From Pseudomonas mosselii (GTDB taxonomy: Bacteria > Pseudomonadota > Gammaproteobacteria > Pseudomonadales > Pseudomonadaceae), in NCBI RefSeq assembly GCF_019823065.1, contig NZ_CP081966.1:2759501-2823500 (forward strand): a stretch of DNA of 64,000 nt, read 5' to 3'. The notes beneath the pieces were generated by a model. That model was given only the letters and a program-made list of their open reading frames with translations, made no database searches and was not told the DNA's origin. The position numbers were made by a program, and so were the translations under genes. Positions 8,268 to 15,986 of the stretch are shown here, one piece after another. The stretch's first letter is position 1, and the number at the start of each line of letters is the position of its first letter.

Positions 8268-9050
8268 TTAATGCAGGATCTGCTTCAAGAACGCCTGTGC
8301 CCGCGCCGTTCTGGGCTGCCCGAAGAACACCTCCGGCGGGCTGTCCTCGATAATCTTCCCGCCCTCGAGGAACAACACCCGTTCAGCCACTTGCCGGGCG
8401 AAACCCATTTCGTGGGTGACGCAGAGCATGGTCATGCCGGTGCCGGCCAATTGCACCAGCACATCCAGTACCTCGGCCACCATCTCCGGGTCGAGCGCCG
8501 AGGTCGGCTCGTCGAACAGCATGATCCTCGGCTTCATGCACAGCGCCCGGGCGATCGCCACCCGCTGCTGCTGGCCGCCGGACAGCTGGCTGGGGTACTT
8601 GTGCGCCTGACTCTCGATGCCGACCTTGCTCAAGTACAGCCGCGCCCGCTCCTCGGCCTCCCGGCGCGACAGGCCACGCACGCTCATCGGCGCCAGCAGG
8701 CAGTTGTCGAGCACGCTCATGTGCGGGAACAGGTTGAAGTGCTGGAACACCATGCCGATCTCGCTGCGCACCTGGTCGGCCTGGCGGCCTTTGCTCGCCA
8801 GATCGGTGCCGGCCACGCGGATGCTGCCCTGCTGGGCGATCTCCAGGCGATTGATGCAGCGGATCAGCGTCGACTTGCCCGAGCCCGACGGGCCGCAGAG
8901 CACGATGCGTTCGCCCTCGCGCACCGACAGGTCGATGTCATGCAGCACATGGAAGGCGCCGTAGTGCTTGTTCAGGCCCTCGATGCGGATCAGCTCCGGG
9001 CGCGGATCGGGGGCAGGGTGCAGGCTGGCAAGGCTCAGGGGGGCGGTCAT
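8268..9050 (-). CDS. Amino-acid ABC transporter ATP-binding protein (D-lysine island)
   Basis: This 260-residue ATPase has a complete set of motifs: Walker A GPSGSGKST, Q-loop FQHFNLFPH, signature LSGGQQQRVAIAR and Walker B MLFDEPTSALD. It is of the HisP/GlnQ polar amino-acid type. The start at 9050 (MTAPLSL) has a GGGAG ribosome site; longer in-frame extensions are Pro/Arg-rich and overlap the upstream gene. It is the last gene of a minus-strand operon (regulator, binding protein, two permeases, dehydrogenase, ATPase) that matches from memory P. putida PP_3592-PP_3597. It would power D-lysine or related cationic amino-acid uptake. Confidence 0.92.
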   Translation of the reverse strand: MTAPLSLASLHPAPDPRPELIRIEGLNKHYGAFHVLHDIDLSVREGERIVLCGPSGSGKSTLIRCINRLEIAQQGSIRVAGTDLASKGRQADQVRSEIGMVFQHFNLFPHMSVLDNCLLAPMSVRGLSRREAEERARLYLSKVGIESQAHKYPSQLSGGQQQRVAIARALCMKPRIMLFDEPTSALDPEMVAEVLDVLVQLAGTGMTMLCVTHEMGFARQVAERVLFLEGGKIIEDSPPEVFFGQPRTARAQAFLKQILH

Positions 9051-9073
9051 CTTGTTGTTCTCCCGCTCAAGGT

Positions 9074-10318
9074 TCAGTCGAAACGTGCGGCGCTGTAGGG
9101 CGCAGGGTCGGTGAAGGGGCGTTCGCCGGTCATCAGTTCCGCCAGCAGGCGGCCGCTGACCGGCCCCAGGGTCAGGCCGTGGTGGGCATGGCCGAAGTTG
9201 AACCACAGGTGCTTGTGCAGGGGCGCCGGGCCGATCACCGGGCGCATGTCCGGCAGGCAGGGGCGGCGGCCCAGCCAGGGCTTGTCGTCCAGGCGCTCAC
9301 CCAGGGCCGGGAACAGCTGGCGTGCCAGGGCCTCGCAGCGGCGTAGCTGGATCTCGTTGGCGGCGGCGTCGCTCGCCGCGAATTCGATGCCGGTGGTCAG
9401 GCGCACGCCACGGGCCATCGGCGCCAGGACGTAACCGCCCTGGGTGTCGCAGATCGAATGACCCAGCTCGGCGCCGTCGCGGGTGGCGTAATGCATGTGG
9501 TAGCCGCGCTTGATGCCAAGTGGAAAGCGGTAGCCCAGCCGCTGGTAGAGGTCGGCCGACTGCGGGCCGAGACAGGCCACCACGTCGTCGGCGGTCACGC
9601 TGCCGCGACGCGTGTCCAACTGCCAGCCGTTCTCGACCTGGCGCAGGCTGCGCGCGTCGCCATGGAGGAACTGCCCGCCGCGCTGGACGAACAGCGCGGC
9701 GTAGCCACGGGTCAGGCCTCCCGGGTTGCTCACCGTCTTCGGGTCGAGCCAGTGGATGCCGCCGATCACGCCACCGTCCAGCTGCTGCTCGCGGGCCTGC
9801 AGTTGTTCGCGTTCGAGGATCTCGTACTGCAGGCCGTAACGGGCCAACCCCTTCAGATCGCCTTTGGCCTGTTCGAACAGCGCGGCATCACGGTACACCT
9901 CGATCCAGCCCTTGGCCTGTACCAGTCCTTGCAGGCCGGCGGCCTCGATCAGCGCATCGTGTTCCTCGACGCTGCGTTGCACCAGCGGCAGCATGTCGGC
10001 GGCGGCCTTGGCCAGTTGCCCAGGCGCGGACTGGCGCCAGTAGCTGAGCAGCCAGGGCGCGACCTTGGGCAGGTGGGTCAGGCTGTAGCGCACATCGGGC
10101 TGGCGGTTCAGGCCGTAGCGCAGCAAGGCACTCCACTGGCGCGGGAAGGCGTAGGGGATCACGCTGGAGCGCTCGATCAGCCCGGCGTTGCCATGGCTGG
10201 TGCCGCTGCCCGGTTCGTCACGGTCGACGAGGAGCACCTGGCGTCCGCGGGCCTGCAGGTGCAGGGCGGTGCTGACGCCGACGATGCCGGCGCCCAGGAC
10301 GATGGTCTGGCAATGCAT
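9074..10318 (-). CDS. amaD: FAD-dependent D-amino-acid dehydrogenase, AmaD-like
   Basis: This 414-residue DAO/DadA-family flavoprotein opens with the dinucleotide-binding motif VLGAGIVGVSTALHL and has a typical C-terminal GHAHHGLTLGPVSGRLLAEL that closes over FAD. It should deaminate a D-amino acid to the 2-keto acid. From its place between ABC permease and ATPase genes, with dpkA and amaC nearby, the expected substrate is D-lysine, giving Delta1-piperideine-2-carboxylate after cyclisation. The family assignment is secure. The D-lysine assignment rests on synteny with KT2440 amaD. Confidence 0.85.
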   Translation of the reverse strand: MHCQTIVLGAGIVGVSTALHLQARGRQVLLVDRDEPGSGTSHGNAGLIERSSVIPYAFPRQWSALLRYGLNRQPDVRYSLTHLPKVAPWLLSYWRQSAPGQLAKAAADMLPLVQRSVEEHDALIEAAGLQGLVQAKGWIEVYRDAALFEQAKGDLKGLARYGLQYEILEREQLQAREQQLDGGVIGGIHWLDPKTVSNPGGLTRGYAALFVQRGGQFLHGDARSLRQVENGWQLDTRRGSVTADDVVACLGPQSADLYQRLGYRFPLGIKRGYHMHYATRDGAELGHSICDTQGGYVLAPMARGVRLTTGIEFAASDAAANEIQLRRCEALARQLFPALGERLDDKPWLGRRPCLPDMRPVIGPAPLHKHLWFNFGHAHHGLTLGPVSGRLLAELMTGERPFTDPAPYSAARFD

Positions 10319-10334
10319 GGAAGGATTCCTTCAA

Positions 10335-11045
10335 TCAGTTCAGGTGGCGGCCCAGGCGGGCCTCCAGGTGTTTCAGGGTGCGCCGGACCACCTCGACGAT
10401 CAGCAGGTAGAGCACCGCCGCCCACAGGTAGATCTGGAAGTCGAAGCTGCGCGAGAAGGCCAGCTTGGTCACCCCCATCAGGTCGTAGATCGTCACCAGC
10501 GAGGCGATGGCGCTGGCCTTGATCATCATGATCAGCTCATTGCCCAATGGGCCGATGGCCACCAGCAGCGACTGCGGCAGCACCACCTTGAAGAAGGTGG
10601 TCGAGCGCTTGAGGTTCAGGGCCTTGGCGGCCTCGTACTGGCCTGGCGCGACGGCCATCAGGCTGGCGCGGAAGATTTCGGCCTGGTAGGCGGCGGTGTT
10701 GAGGGTGAAGGCGAGCAGTGCGCAGTACCAAGCCTCGCGGAAGAACCACCACAGCCCCAGGTCCTGCCAGAAGCCCTTGAGCGAGCCCAGGCCGTAGTAC
10801 AGCAGGAACAGCTGGGCCAGCAGTGGCGAGCCGCGGAAGAAGTACACATAGCCGGCGGCCAAGCGTTGCAGCACGAGGTGCTGCGACATCCGCGCCAGGG
10901 CCAGGAGCATGCCCAGCAGCGCGCCGAGGGTGAACGAGATCGCCACCAGCTTGGCGGTGACCAGCAGGCCATCGACGAAGCGCGCGCCGTAGCGCTCCAG
11001 CAGGTCGGGATCGAGCACGTAGGCCAGCAGTTGCTCCGGGCTCAT
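10335..11045 (-). CDS. Amino-acid ABC transporter permease (HisM/GlnP type)
   Basis: The 236-residue membrane protein has about five TM segments and the polar amino-acid permease signature. The EAA loop is recognisable as YEAAKALNLKRSTTFFKVVLPQSLLVAIGPLGN. It overlaps the preceding permease gene by 4 bp (ATGA-type), so the two are translationally coupled and probably form the heterodimeric channel. It lies 16 bp upstream of the AmaD-like dehydrogenase gene. Confidence 0.92.
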   Translation of the reverse strand: MSPEQLLAYVLDPDLLERYGARFVDGLLVTAKLVAISFTLGALLGMLLALARMSQHLVLQRLAAGYVYFFRGSPLLAQLFLLYYGLGSLKGFWQDLGLWWFFREAWYCALLAFTLNTAAYQAEIFRASLMAVAPGQYEAAKALNLKRSTTFFKVVLPQSLLVAIGPLGNELIMMIKASAIASLVTIYDLMGVTKLAFSRSFDFQIYLWAAVLYLLIVEVVRRTLKHLEARLGRHLN

Positions 11046-11761
11046 GGGCGGGCTCCTTGCAGATGGCGGTTGCTGCGCCGCTCCAGCAGGGCGAAGACCC
11101 TGCCCGACAGCGCCGAGAACAGCAGGTAGACCAGGCAGGCGACGCCGTAGAACAGCATCGGTTCCTTGGTCACGCTGACCGCCAGGTTGGTCTGGCGCAT
11201 CAGGTCGATCAGCGAGATGGTCGAGACCAGCGAGGTGTCCTTGAGCAGGCTCAACCAGTTGTTCGACAGGCCCGGCAGGGCGATGCGGGTCAGTTGCGGC
11301 AGCACCACCTTGAAGAATCCGGTGCGCTTGCCCAGGCCCAGGGCCGCGCAGGCCTCCAGTTGGCCCTTGGGCAGGGTCTTGAAGGCCATCAGCCAGATTT
11401 CACTGGAGAACGCGGCGAACACCAGGCTGAAGGCAACCATGGCGGCGAGGAAGGTGTTGATCAGCACCTCGCCCTGGTAGCCCATCGCAGCGAGGATCTT
11501 CTGCGCGGCGATCTGGCAGCCGTAGTAGATGATCAGCAGGGTGAGCAGTTCCGGCAGGCCGCGGAACACAGTGGAAAAGGTGGTGGCCCAGGCCCGCGGC
11601 AGGCGTTTGCGCGAGCGCGCGGCCAGTGCTACCAGCAGGCCCAGCGGCAGGCCGATGGGCAGGCAGGCCAGGGCCAGCGATACGGTCACCAGCGCGCCGG
11701 CCAGCAGCGCCTGGCCCCAGCCACCGCTGGCGAAGGAGAGCAGGGAGAGTTGATCGAGCAT
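11042..11761 (-). CDS. Amino-acid ABC transporter permease (HisQ type)
   Basis: This 239-residue protein is paralogous to the downstream permease, with the EAA loop LEACAALGLGKRTGFFKVVLPQ and about five TM segments. The ATG at 11761 (MLDQLSLL) is chosen because it starts at the first periplasmic/TM region as in homologues. A start 51 bp upstream would add a hydrophilic tail that the family lacks. It overlaps the next gene by 4 bp. Confidence 0.9.
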   Translation of the reverse strand: MLDQLSLLSFASGGWGQALLAGALVTVSLALACLPIGLPLGLLVALAARSRKRLPRAWATTFSTVFRGLPELLTLLIIYYGCQIAAQKILAAMGYQGEVLINTFLAAMVAFSLVFAAFSSEIWLMAFKTLPKGQLEACAALGLGKRTGFFKVVLPQLTRIALPGLSNNWLSLLKDTSLVSTISLIDLMRQTNLAVSVTKEPMLFYGVACLVYLLFSALSGRVFALLERRSNRHLQGARP

Positions 11762-11789
11762 GGATGCATCCTCGAGGTCGGCGGGTCGC

Positions 11790-11870
11790 ATAGCGCCCTG
11801 ATCGCGATGCAAGGCCGCTTCCAGGGGGATGGCGGCCTCGTGTCGCGAAAGGGCTGCGGGCAGCCCCAGG
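11790..11870. repeat. REP-like hairpin between binding-protein and permease genes
   Basis: This 116-bp intra-operon gap holds GGCGGCCTCGTGTCGCGAAA and a hairpin GGGCTGC-GGGCAGCCC (about 11851-11866), related to Pseudomonas REP sequences. Such hairpins behind binding-protein genes are known to stabilise the upstream mRNA, so the binding protein can be made in excess over the permeases. That role is inferred here. Confidence 0.6.
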
Positions 11871-11877
11871 ATTCGTA

Positions 11878-12630
11878 TCAGTTATAGATATCGAAGGCGA
11901 AATACTTGCTCGCGATCTTCTGGTAGGTGCCATTGGCCACGATCGCTGCCAGCGCTTCGTTCAGCCGCACGCGCAGGGCCTCGTCATCCTTGCGCACGGC
12001 AATCGCCGCGTCGGCCTTGGTGCCGTCGACGTCGCCGAGGATCTTGCAGCAGTCCTTGCCATTCTTGTTCAGCCATTCGTGCAGCGGGAACTTGTCGGCG
12101 ATCACCCCGTCCAGGCGTCCGGCGGCAAGGTCGGCGTTGGCCTCGTCCAGGGTCGGGTACAGTTTCACGTCCGCGCCGGCCTTGCCGTACACGTCCTCGG
12201 CGTAGATCGCCTGGGTCGAGGCGGACTGGGCGCCGACCGTGTAGCCCTTGAAGTCGGTCTGCGCGTCGCTGATCTTGCTGTCCTTGGCGACCGCCACGGT
12301 CAGCGGGGTGCGGTAGTAGCGGTCGGTGAAGGCGATCTTGCGGCGCCGTTCCTCGGTGTCGATCATCGAGGCCACCACGGCGTCGTACTTGCGCGCCATC
12401 AGCGCCGGGATGATGCCTTCCCAGTCCTGGGCCACCAGGGTGCACTCGACTTTCATCTGCTCGCACAGGGCATGGGTGATGTCGATGTCGAAGCCGTGCA
12501 GCTGGTTGTCGGCATCGACGTAGTTGAACGGCGGGTAAGCGCCTTCAGTGGCAAAACGCAGGGTCTCGGCACTGGCGCCGGCCGCCAGCAGCAGGGCGCA
12601 CGCACCCACCACAGCCATGGTTCCTTTCAT
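11878..12630 (-). CDS. Periplasmic amino-acid-binding protein of the D-lysine ABC importer
   Basis: This 250-residue family-3 solute-binding protein has a signal peptide (MKGTMAVVGACALLLAAGASA-ET). The amino-acid-binding core appears as GAYPPFNYVDADNQLHGFDIDI, then VASMIDTEERRRKIAFTDRYY. Two cysteines near NGKDCCKIL are unusual but tolerated in the family. The start at 12630 has a GAGGTG ribosome site and gives a proper signal peptide. It follows the RpiR gene by 26 bp in the same operon. Confidence 0.9.
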   Translation of the reverse strand: MKGTMAVVGACALLLAAGASAETLRFATEGAYPPFNYVDADNQLHGFDIDITHALCEQMKVECTLVAQDWEGIIPALMARKYDAVVASMIDTEERRRKIAFTDRYYRTPLTVAVAKDSKISDAQTDFKGYTVGAQSASTQAIYAEDVYGKAGADVKLYPTLDEANADLAAGRLDGVIADKFPLHEWLNKNGKDCCKILGDVDGTKADAAIAVRKDDEALRVRLNEALAAIVANGTYQKIASKYFAFDIYN

Positions 12631-12656
12631 CTCGCACCTCGGTAGTTGCACTCTTG

Positions 12657-13529
12657 CTATTGTTGTTTGCCCGCCGGCCACGAGGTGTAGCCGACGAACT
12701 CGTTATGTAGAGCGGCAGTTGCTTCCAAGCGTCTTTCAACATCCGGCCCGAGCTTCTTGCAGACCTCGTTGACCATCAGGTGCACCCACGACAGCATGGT
12801 CGCGGTGGATTCCCAGAACAGGTTGAATTCGGTGGGGATGCGGAACACCTCGTCGGCGTTGGCATCGGCCCATTCACAGAAGGTGTCGGTGACCAGGGTC
12901 ACCGGGATGCCCAGCTCGCGGGCCTTGTGGCACAGCTGCAGGGCATGGCGGGAATAGCGCCGGGCCTCGAACACCACCAGCGCGCAGTCCTGGGGGCGCC
13001 CCAGCAGCACCTCGGCGAAGTGCCCGGCACTGCCGTCGACCAGTTGCACGCCGTCGCGCAGGTATTGCAGCAGATGGCTCATGCACATGGCCACGCCGCG
13101 CTCGGTCTGAAAGCCGGCGACGAACACCCGCGGTTTTTCCGCTAGGCGCCGGGCCACCTGCTGCCAGGCTTCGCCGCGGCTGTATTCGTGCACGCGTACC
13201 AGCGCGGCCATTTCCAGCTCCAGGCTGCCCGAGCGCTGGTCGTCCTCGGGTTGCTGGCGGAACGCCTGCAGGCGGTCGCCCACCAGCCAGGGGCCGTCGC
13301 CCAAGTCGTTCTGCAGGTCTTGTTTGAGTGCCTTGAGGTGCGCGTAGCCCAGCGAGCGGCAGAAGCGGCCAACGCTCGACTCGCTCACGCCCAGCTTGGC
13401 GGCGATGCTGGCCGAGGTCTGGAACGGCAGTTCGTGGAGGTTGGCGAGCATGTAGCTGGCGATCTGGCGGCCCGAGGCGGCAGCGGTGTGCAGGCTGCTT
13501 TCCAGGCGTTGCTTGATCGATTGGCTCAT
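12657..13529 (-). CDS. RpiR-family regulator of the D-lysine island
   Basis: The 290-residue protein has the RpiR layout: an N-terminal helix-turn-helix (IAAKLGVSESSVGRFCRSLGY, about residues 40-60) and a C-terminal SIS domain (about 120-260, with PRVFVAGFQTERGV). SIS domains usually bind phosphosugars. Here the location, divergent from dpkA and at the head of the D-lysine ABC/amaD operon, suggests an amino-acid-derived effector. The ATG at 13529 gives the standard N-terminus. Confidence 0.88.
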   Translation of the reverse strand: MSQSIKQRLESSLHTAAASGRQIASYMLANLHELPFQTSASIAAKLGVSESSVGRFCRSLGYAHLKALKQDLQNDLGDGPWLVGDRLQAFRQQPEDDQRSGSLELEMAALVRVHEYSRGEAWQQVARRLAEKPRVFVAGFQTERGVAMCMSHLLQYLRDGVQLVDGSAGHFAEVLLGRPQDCALVVFEARRYSRHALQLCHKARELGIPVTLVTDTFCEWADANADEVFRIPTEFNLFWESTATMLSWVHLMVNEVCKKLGPDVERRLEATAALHNEFVGYTSWPAGKQQ

Positions 13530-13573
13530 GGTCGGTTCCGGTTGATTTCTGGCGTGGAAGCCAAAATGGCTGT

Positions 13574-13612
13574 TTTCTGTCGTCAAGTCAATATTTGACA
13601 GATAGCTGTCAT
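13574..13612. promoter_or_regulatory. Candidate operator in the rpiR/dpkA divergent promoter region
   Basis: The 143-bp gap holds an AT-rich imperfect palindrome TCAATATTTGA flanked by repeats of a CTGTC/GTCAAG-type motif (CTGTCGTCAAG, TTGACAGATAGCTGTCA). It is the only such structure between the divergent genes and is a plausible RpiR binding site. This is based on position and symmetry only. Confidence 0.35.
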
Positions 13613-13672
13613 TGGCGGGAAAGTCTGTGCAGTTGCGCTGTAGCGAATCCAAATCCAAGAAAGGAGCTCCAG

Positions 13673-14698
13673 ATGTCTTCACCTTCCACCGGCCCTGTCG
13701 TGCGCGTGCCTTTTAACGAACTGCGGGCGTTGCTGCAGTCGATCTTCGAGCGACATTGCTGCAGCGCGGCGGTGGCCGCCGTGCTTGCCCACAACTGCGC
13801 CAGTGCCCAGCGTGATGGTGCCCACAGCCATGGGGTGTTCCGTATTCCCGGTTATGTCTCGACCCTGGCCAGCGGTTGGGTCGATGGTCGCGCCGAGCCT
13901 CAGGTGACTGACCTTGCGCCGGCCTATTTGCGTGTCGATGCCAAGGGTGGCTTTGCCCAGCCGGCGTTGGCCGCGGCCCGCCCGCTGCTGGTGGAGAAGG
14001 CCCGCACGGCCGGCATCGCGGTGCTGGCGATCCACAACTCGCACCATTTCGCCGCGCTGTGGCCGGATGTCGAGCCGTTCGCCGACGAAGGCCTGGTGGC
14101 CCTGAGCGTGGTCAACAGCATGACCTGCGTGGTGCCACACGGTGCGCGCAAGCCGCTGTTCGGCACCAACCCCATTGCTTTTGCCGCGCCTTGCGCCGGG
14201 CATGATCCGATCGTCTTCGACATGGCCACCAGCGCCATGGCCCATGGTGATGTGCAGATCGCCGCGCGGGCGGGCGAGCGACTGCCGCCAGGCATGGGCG
14301 TGGATGCCGAGGGCCAGCCGAGTACCGACCCCAAGGCGATTCTCGAGGGCGGCGCCTTGCTGCCGTTCGGCGGGCACAAGGGCTCGGCGCTGTCGATGAT
14401 GGTCGAGCTGCTGGCGGCGGCGCTGACGGGCGGCAATTTCTCCTGGGAGTTCGATTGGTCGGGCCACCCTGGAGCCAAGACCCCCTGGACCGGGCAGTTG
14501 ATCATCGTGATCGACCCGAGCAAGGCCGAGGGCGAGCGCTTTGCGCTGCGCAGCCGCGAACTGGTGGAGCAGATGCAGGCAGCCGGGTTGACGCGGATGC
14601 CGGGCGAGCGGCGTTATCGCGAGCGTGAAGTGGCCGGGCGGGAAGGGGTGGCGTTGAGTGAGCGGGAGTGGGGGGAGTTGCGGGGGTTGGCGGGCTGA
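13673..14698 (+). CDS. dpkA: Delta1-piperideine-2-carboxylate reductase, Ldh-family
   Basis: This 341-residue malate/L-lactate dehydrogenase-2 family oxidoreductase includes the HSHGVFRIPGYV segment near residue 48 (catalytic-site His), the VLAIHNSHHFAALW region and PFGGHKGSALSMMVELL near the C-terminus. In P. putida the syntenic gene dpkA reduces Delta1-piperideine-2-carboxylate to L-pipecolate with NADPH, the second step of D-lysine catabolism, and can also act on pyrroline-2-carboxylate. The start at 13673 follows an AAGGAGCT ribosome site. Its last 85 bp overlap the convergent small-protein gene, and its 3' end is strikingly rich in G-ending codons. Confidence 0.87.
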   Translation: MSSPSTGPVVRVPFNELRALLQSIFERHCCSAAVAAVLAHNCASAQRDGAHSHGVFRIPGYVSTLASGWVDGRAEPQVTDLAPAYLRVDAKGGFAQPALAAARPLLVEKARTAGIAVLAIHNSHHFAALWPDVEPFADEGLVALSVVNSMTCVVPHGARKPLFGTNPIAFAAPCAGHDPIVFDMATSAMAHGDVQIAARAGERLPPGMGVDAEGQPSTDPKAILEGGALLPFGGHKGSALSMMVELLAAALTGGNFSWEFDWSGHPGAKTPWTGQLIIVIDPSKAEGERFALRSRELVEQMQAAGLTRMPGERRYREREVAGREGVALSEREWGELRGLAG

Positions 14699-14979
14699 AT
14701 TGGCCCCATCCGGATCGGGACGGGGCGCAGCTCCCCAATCCCGACCACGATCAAGTGCGAGCGATCAAACAGCAGGGTCGTGCCGAGCACGACGAAGAAT
14801 AGAGCCCATTGCCCACCATCGAGATTCATGAACTCGCGTTGCCCCAGCAGTGAACAAGTGCTGATGCCCGCCACCATGAAGACGATGCACAGGATTCTGC
14901 GAAGCAGTACTGACCTGCAAAGCCAGTCGAACAGAAGGGTTGCGACCGGCAGATAGATCAGCAGGTAAAGCATGGTCAT
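14614..14979 (-). CDS. Small membrane protein, paralogue of the 81-residue neighbour
   Basis: The 121-residue product has two or three hydrophobic segments (LYLLIYLPVATLLFDWLC; ILCIVFMVAGISTCSLLG; WALFFVVLGTTLLF) and then a basic, proline-rich tail that runs antisense into dpkA. It is clearly paralogous to the upstream gene: both share FDW-C/LDW-C, LRR or VRR, GI-C-LG, DGG-W-LFF and LLF-RS. The tail may be real or may result from loss of the original stop. I do not recognise the family. The overlapping 85 bp with dpkA supports late insertion. Confidence 0.65.
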   Translation of the reverse strand: MTMLYLLIYLPVATLLFDWLCRSVLLRRILCIVFMVAGISTCSLLGQREFMNLDGGQWALFFVVLGTTLLFDRSHLIVVGIGELRPVPIRMGPIQPANPRNSPHSRSLNATPSRPATSRSR

Positions 14980-14990
14980 GAATGCCTCCT

Positions 14991-15236
14991 CTATCGGTTT
15001 CGCTCATACCAGCTCGAGCGTTCGAACAGCAGAGGAAATCCGGCGAGTGAAAAGAACAGGCCCCATGCCCCTCCATCCCAGTAAAGAACCTCCTGGGCAC
15101 CGAGTTGGGTGCAAGCGGTGATGCCTGTGATCTGGAAAACCAGGTAGAGCCATCTGCGCACCAGAATCGGCTTGCAGATCCAGTCGAGGAACCAGCCTGT
15201 CAGTGCAGTAAACAGAGTCAGGTAGATATAGGACAT
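14991..15236 (-). CDS. Small membrane protein (first of two tandem paralogues)
   Basis: This 81-residue protein has three predicted membrane segments (YLTLFTALTGWFLDWIC; LYLVFQITGITACTQLG; GLFFSLAGFPLLF) and a short charged end (ERSSWYERNR). It lies 15 bp after the stop of the glycine-rich protein gene and 11 bp before its paralogue, so the three genes form one minus-strand operon. A duplicated small membrane protein behind a putative membrane-active protein is the layout of an immunity gene. That is inference only. Confidence 0.7.
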   Translation of the reverse strand: MSYIYLTLFTALTGWFLDWICKPILVRRWLYLVFQITGITACTQLGAQEVLYWDGGAWGLFFSLAGFPLLFERSSWYERNR

Positions 15237-15251
15237 TGTGTATACCCGTCC

Positions 15252-15749
15252 TCAGAGAATCAGCAGCAGCGCGCTACGTTGAGGGCCAATTCCCCCGTTG
15301 ACCTGGGCTTGAAGCGATACCAAAACATCGCCGGCATGAAATGTTGGTATTGCTCCCTTTGCCAGCCTCGAGGCTGCAAATCCTGCAGCGGAGGCCACTA
15401 ATCCAGCGGCCATCGTACCCGCGATTCCGACAACGGTAGTTCCTGCCGCTTTACCCACTGCTGCTCCGACCAGGGTGAACACATCGCTCCGTTGATCATT
15501 CAGCACGTCCCCCTGCTGACGTGTGAGTGGGCGTGATACTGCAACTTTCATCTGGCATGGCAGATTGCCTGCGAGCATGCGGTCATAGAGTTGGGCCACG
15601 GCCTCCACGATTTGGTAATGCCCTTTGTGCACGAAGGGTAAGGCCAACTTGCGCAATTGGCAGTGCTCACCTGGCTGGACGGTGAACTCGCTGATATCGA
15701 AGGTAATTCCATGATGGGCAATGACTTGGTACGTCCTGTCCGGCTGCAT
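15252..15749 (-). CDS. Unknown protein with a C-terminal glycine-zipper-like hydrophobic region
   Basis: The product has 165 residues. Residues 1-90 are mixed and soluble-looking (FDISEFTVQPGEHC, YQIVEAVAQLYDRML). Residues 92-130 are a Gly/Ala-rich hydrophobic stretch with repeated G-x3-G spacing (GAAVGKAAG, GIAGTMAAGLVASAAG), followed by AIPTFHAGDVLVSLQAQ. No signal peptide is evident. The start at 15749 has a GAGGG ribosome site. GC content is visibly lower than in dpkA and amaC on either side. I do not recognise a family; a membrane-inserting or glycine-zipper protein is suggested by the sequence, not shown. Confidence 0.65.
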   Translation of the reverse strand: MQPDRTYQVIAHHGITFDISEFTVQPGEHCQLRKLALPFVHKGHYQIVEAVAQLYDRMLAGNLPCQMKVAVSRPLTRQQGDVLNDQRSDVFTLVGAAVGKAAGTTVVGIAGTMAAGLVASAAGFAASRLAKGAIPTFHAGDVLVSLQAQVNGGIGPQRSALLLIL

Positions 15750-15986
15750 CAATCCCTCTTTTTTTATACATGTAATTCGTGTGAGCGGGACAATGGCAGG
15801 CCGATGCAGAGGGTGCCCATTCATCCGTTTCCGGAATTGATGTGGGAAATGTCTTTGCGTCGTAACGCTCGCTCTTGCACCCCTGCATCGACTCCTTGCA
15901 CATCGGTGATGTTCCTCACGCCCCACTGCGGGTATCCTCGCTGGAGCCTTCCCTGAACTGTCCTGATTTCCAAGGAGCTGCACGCT

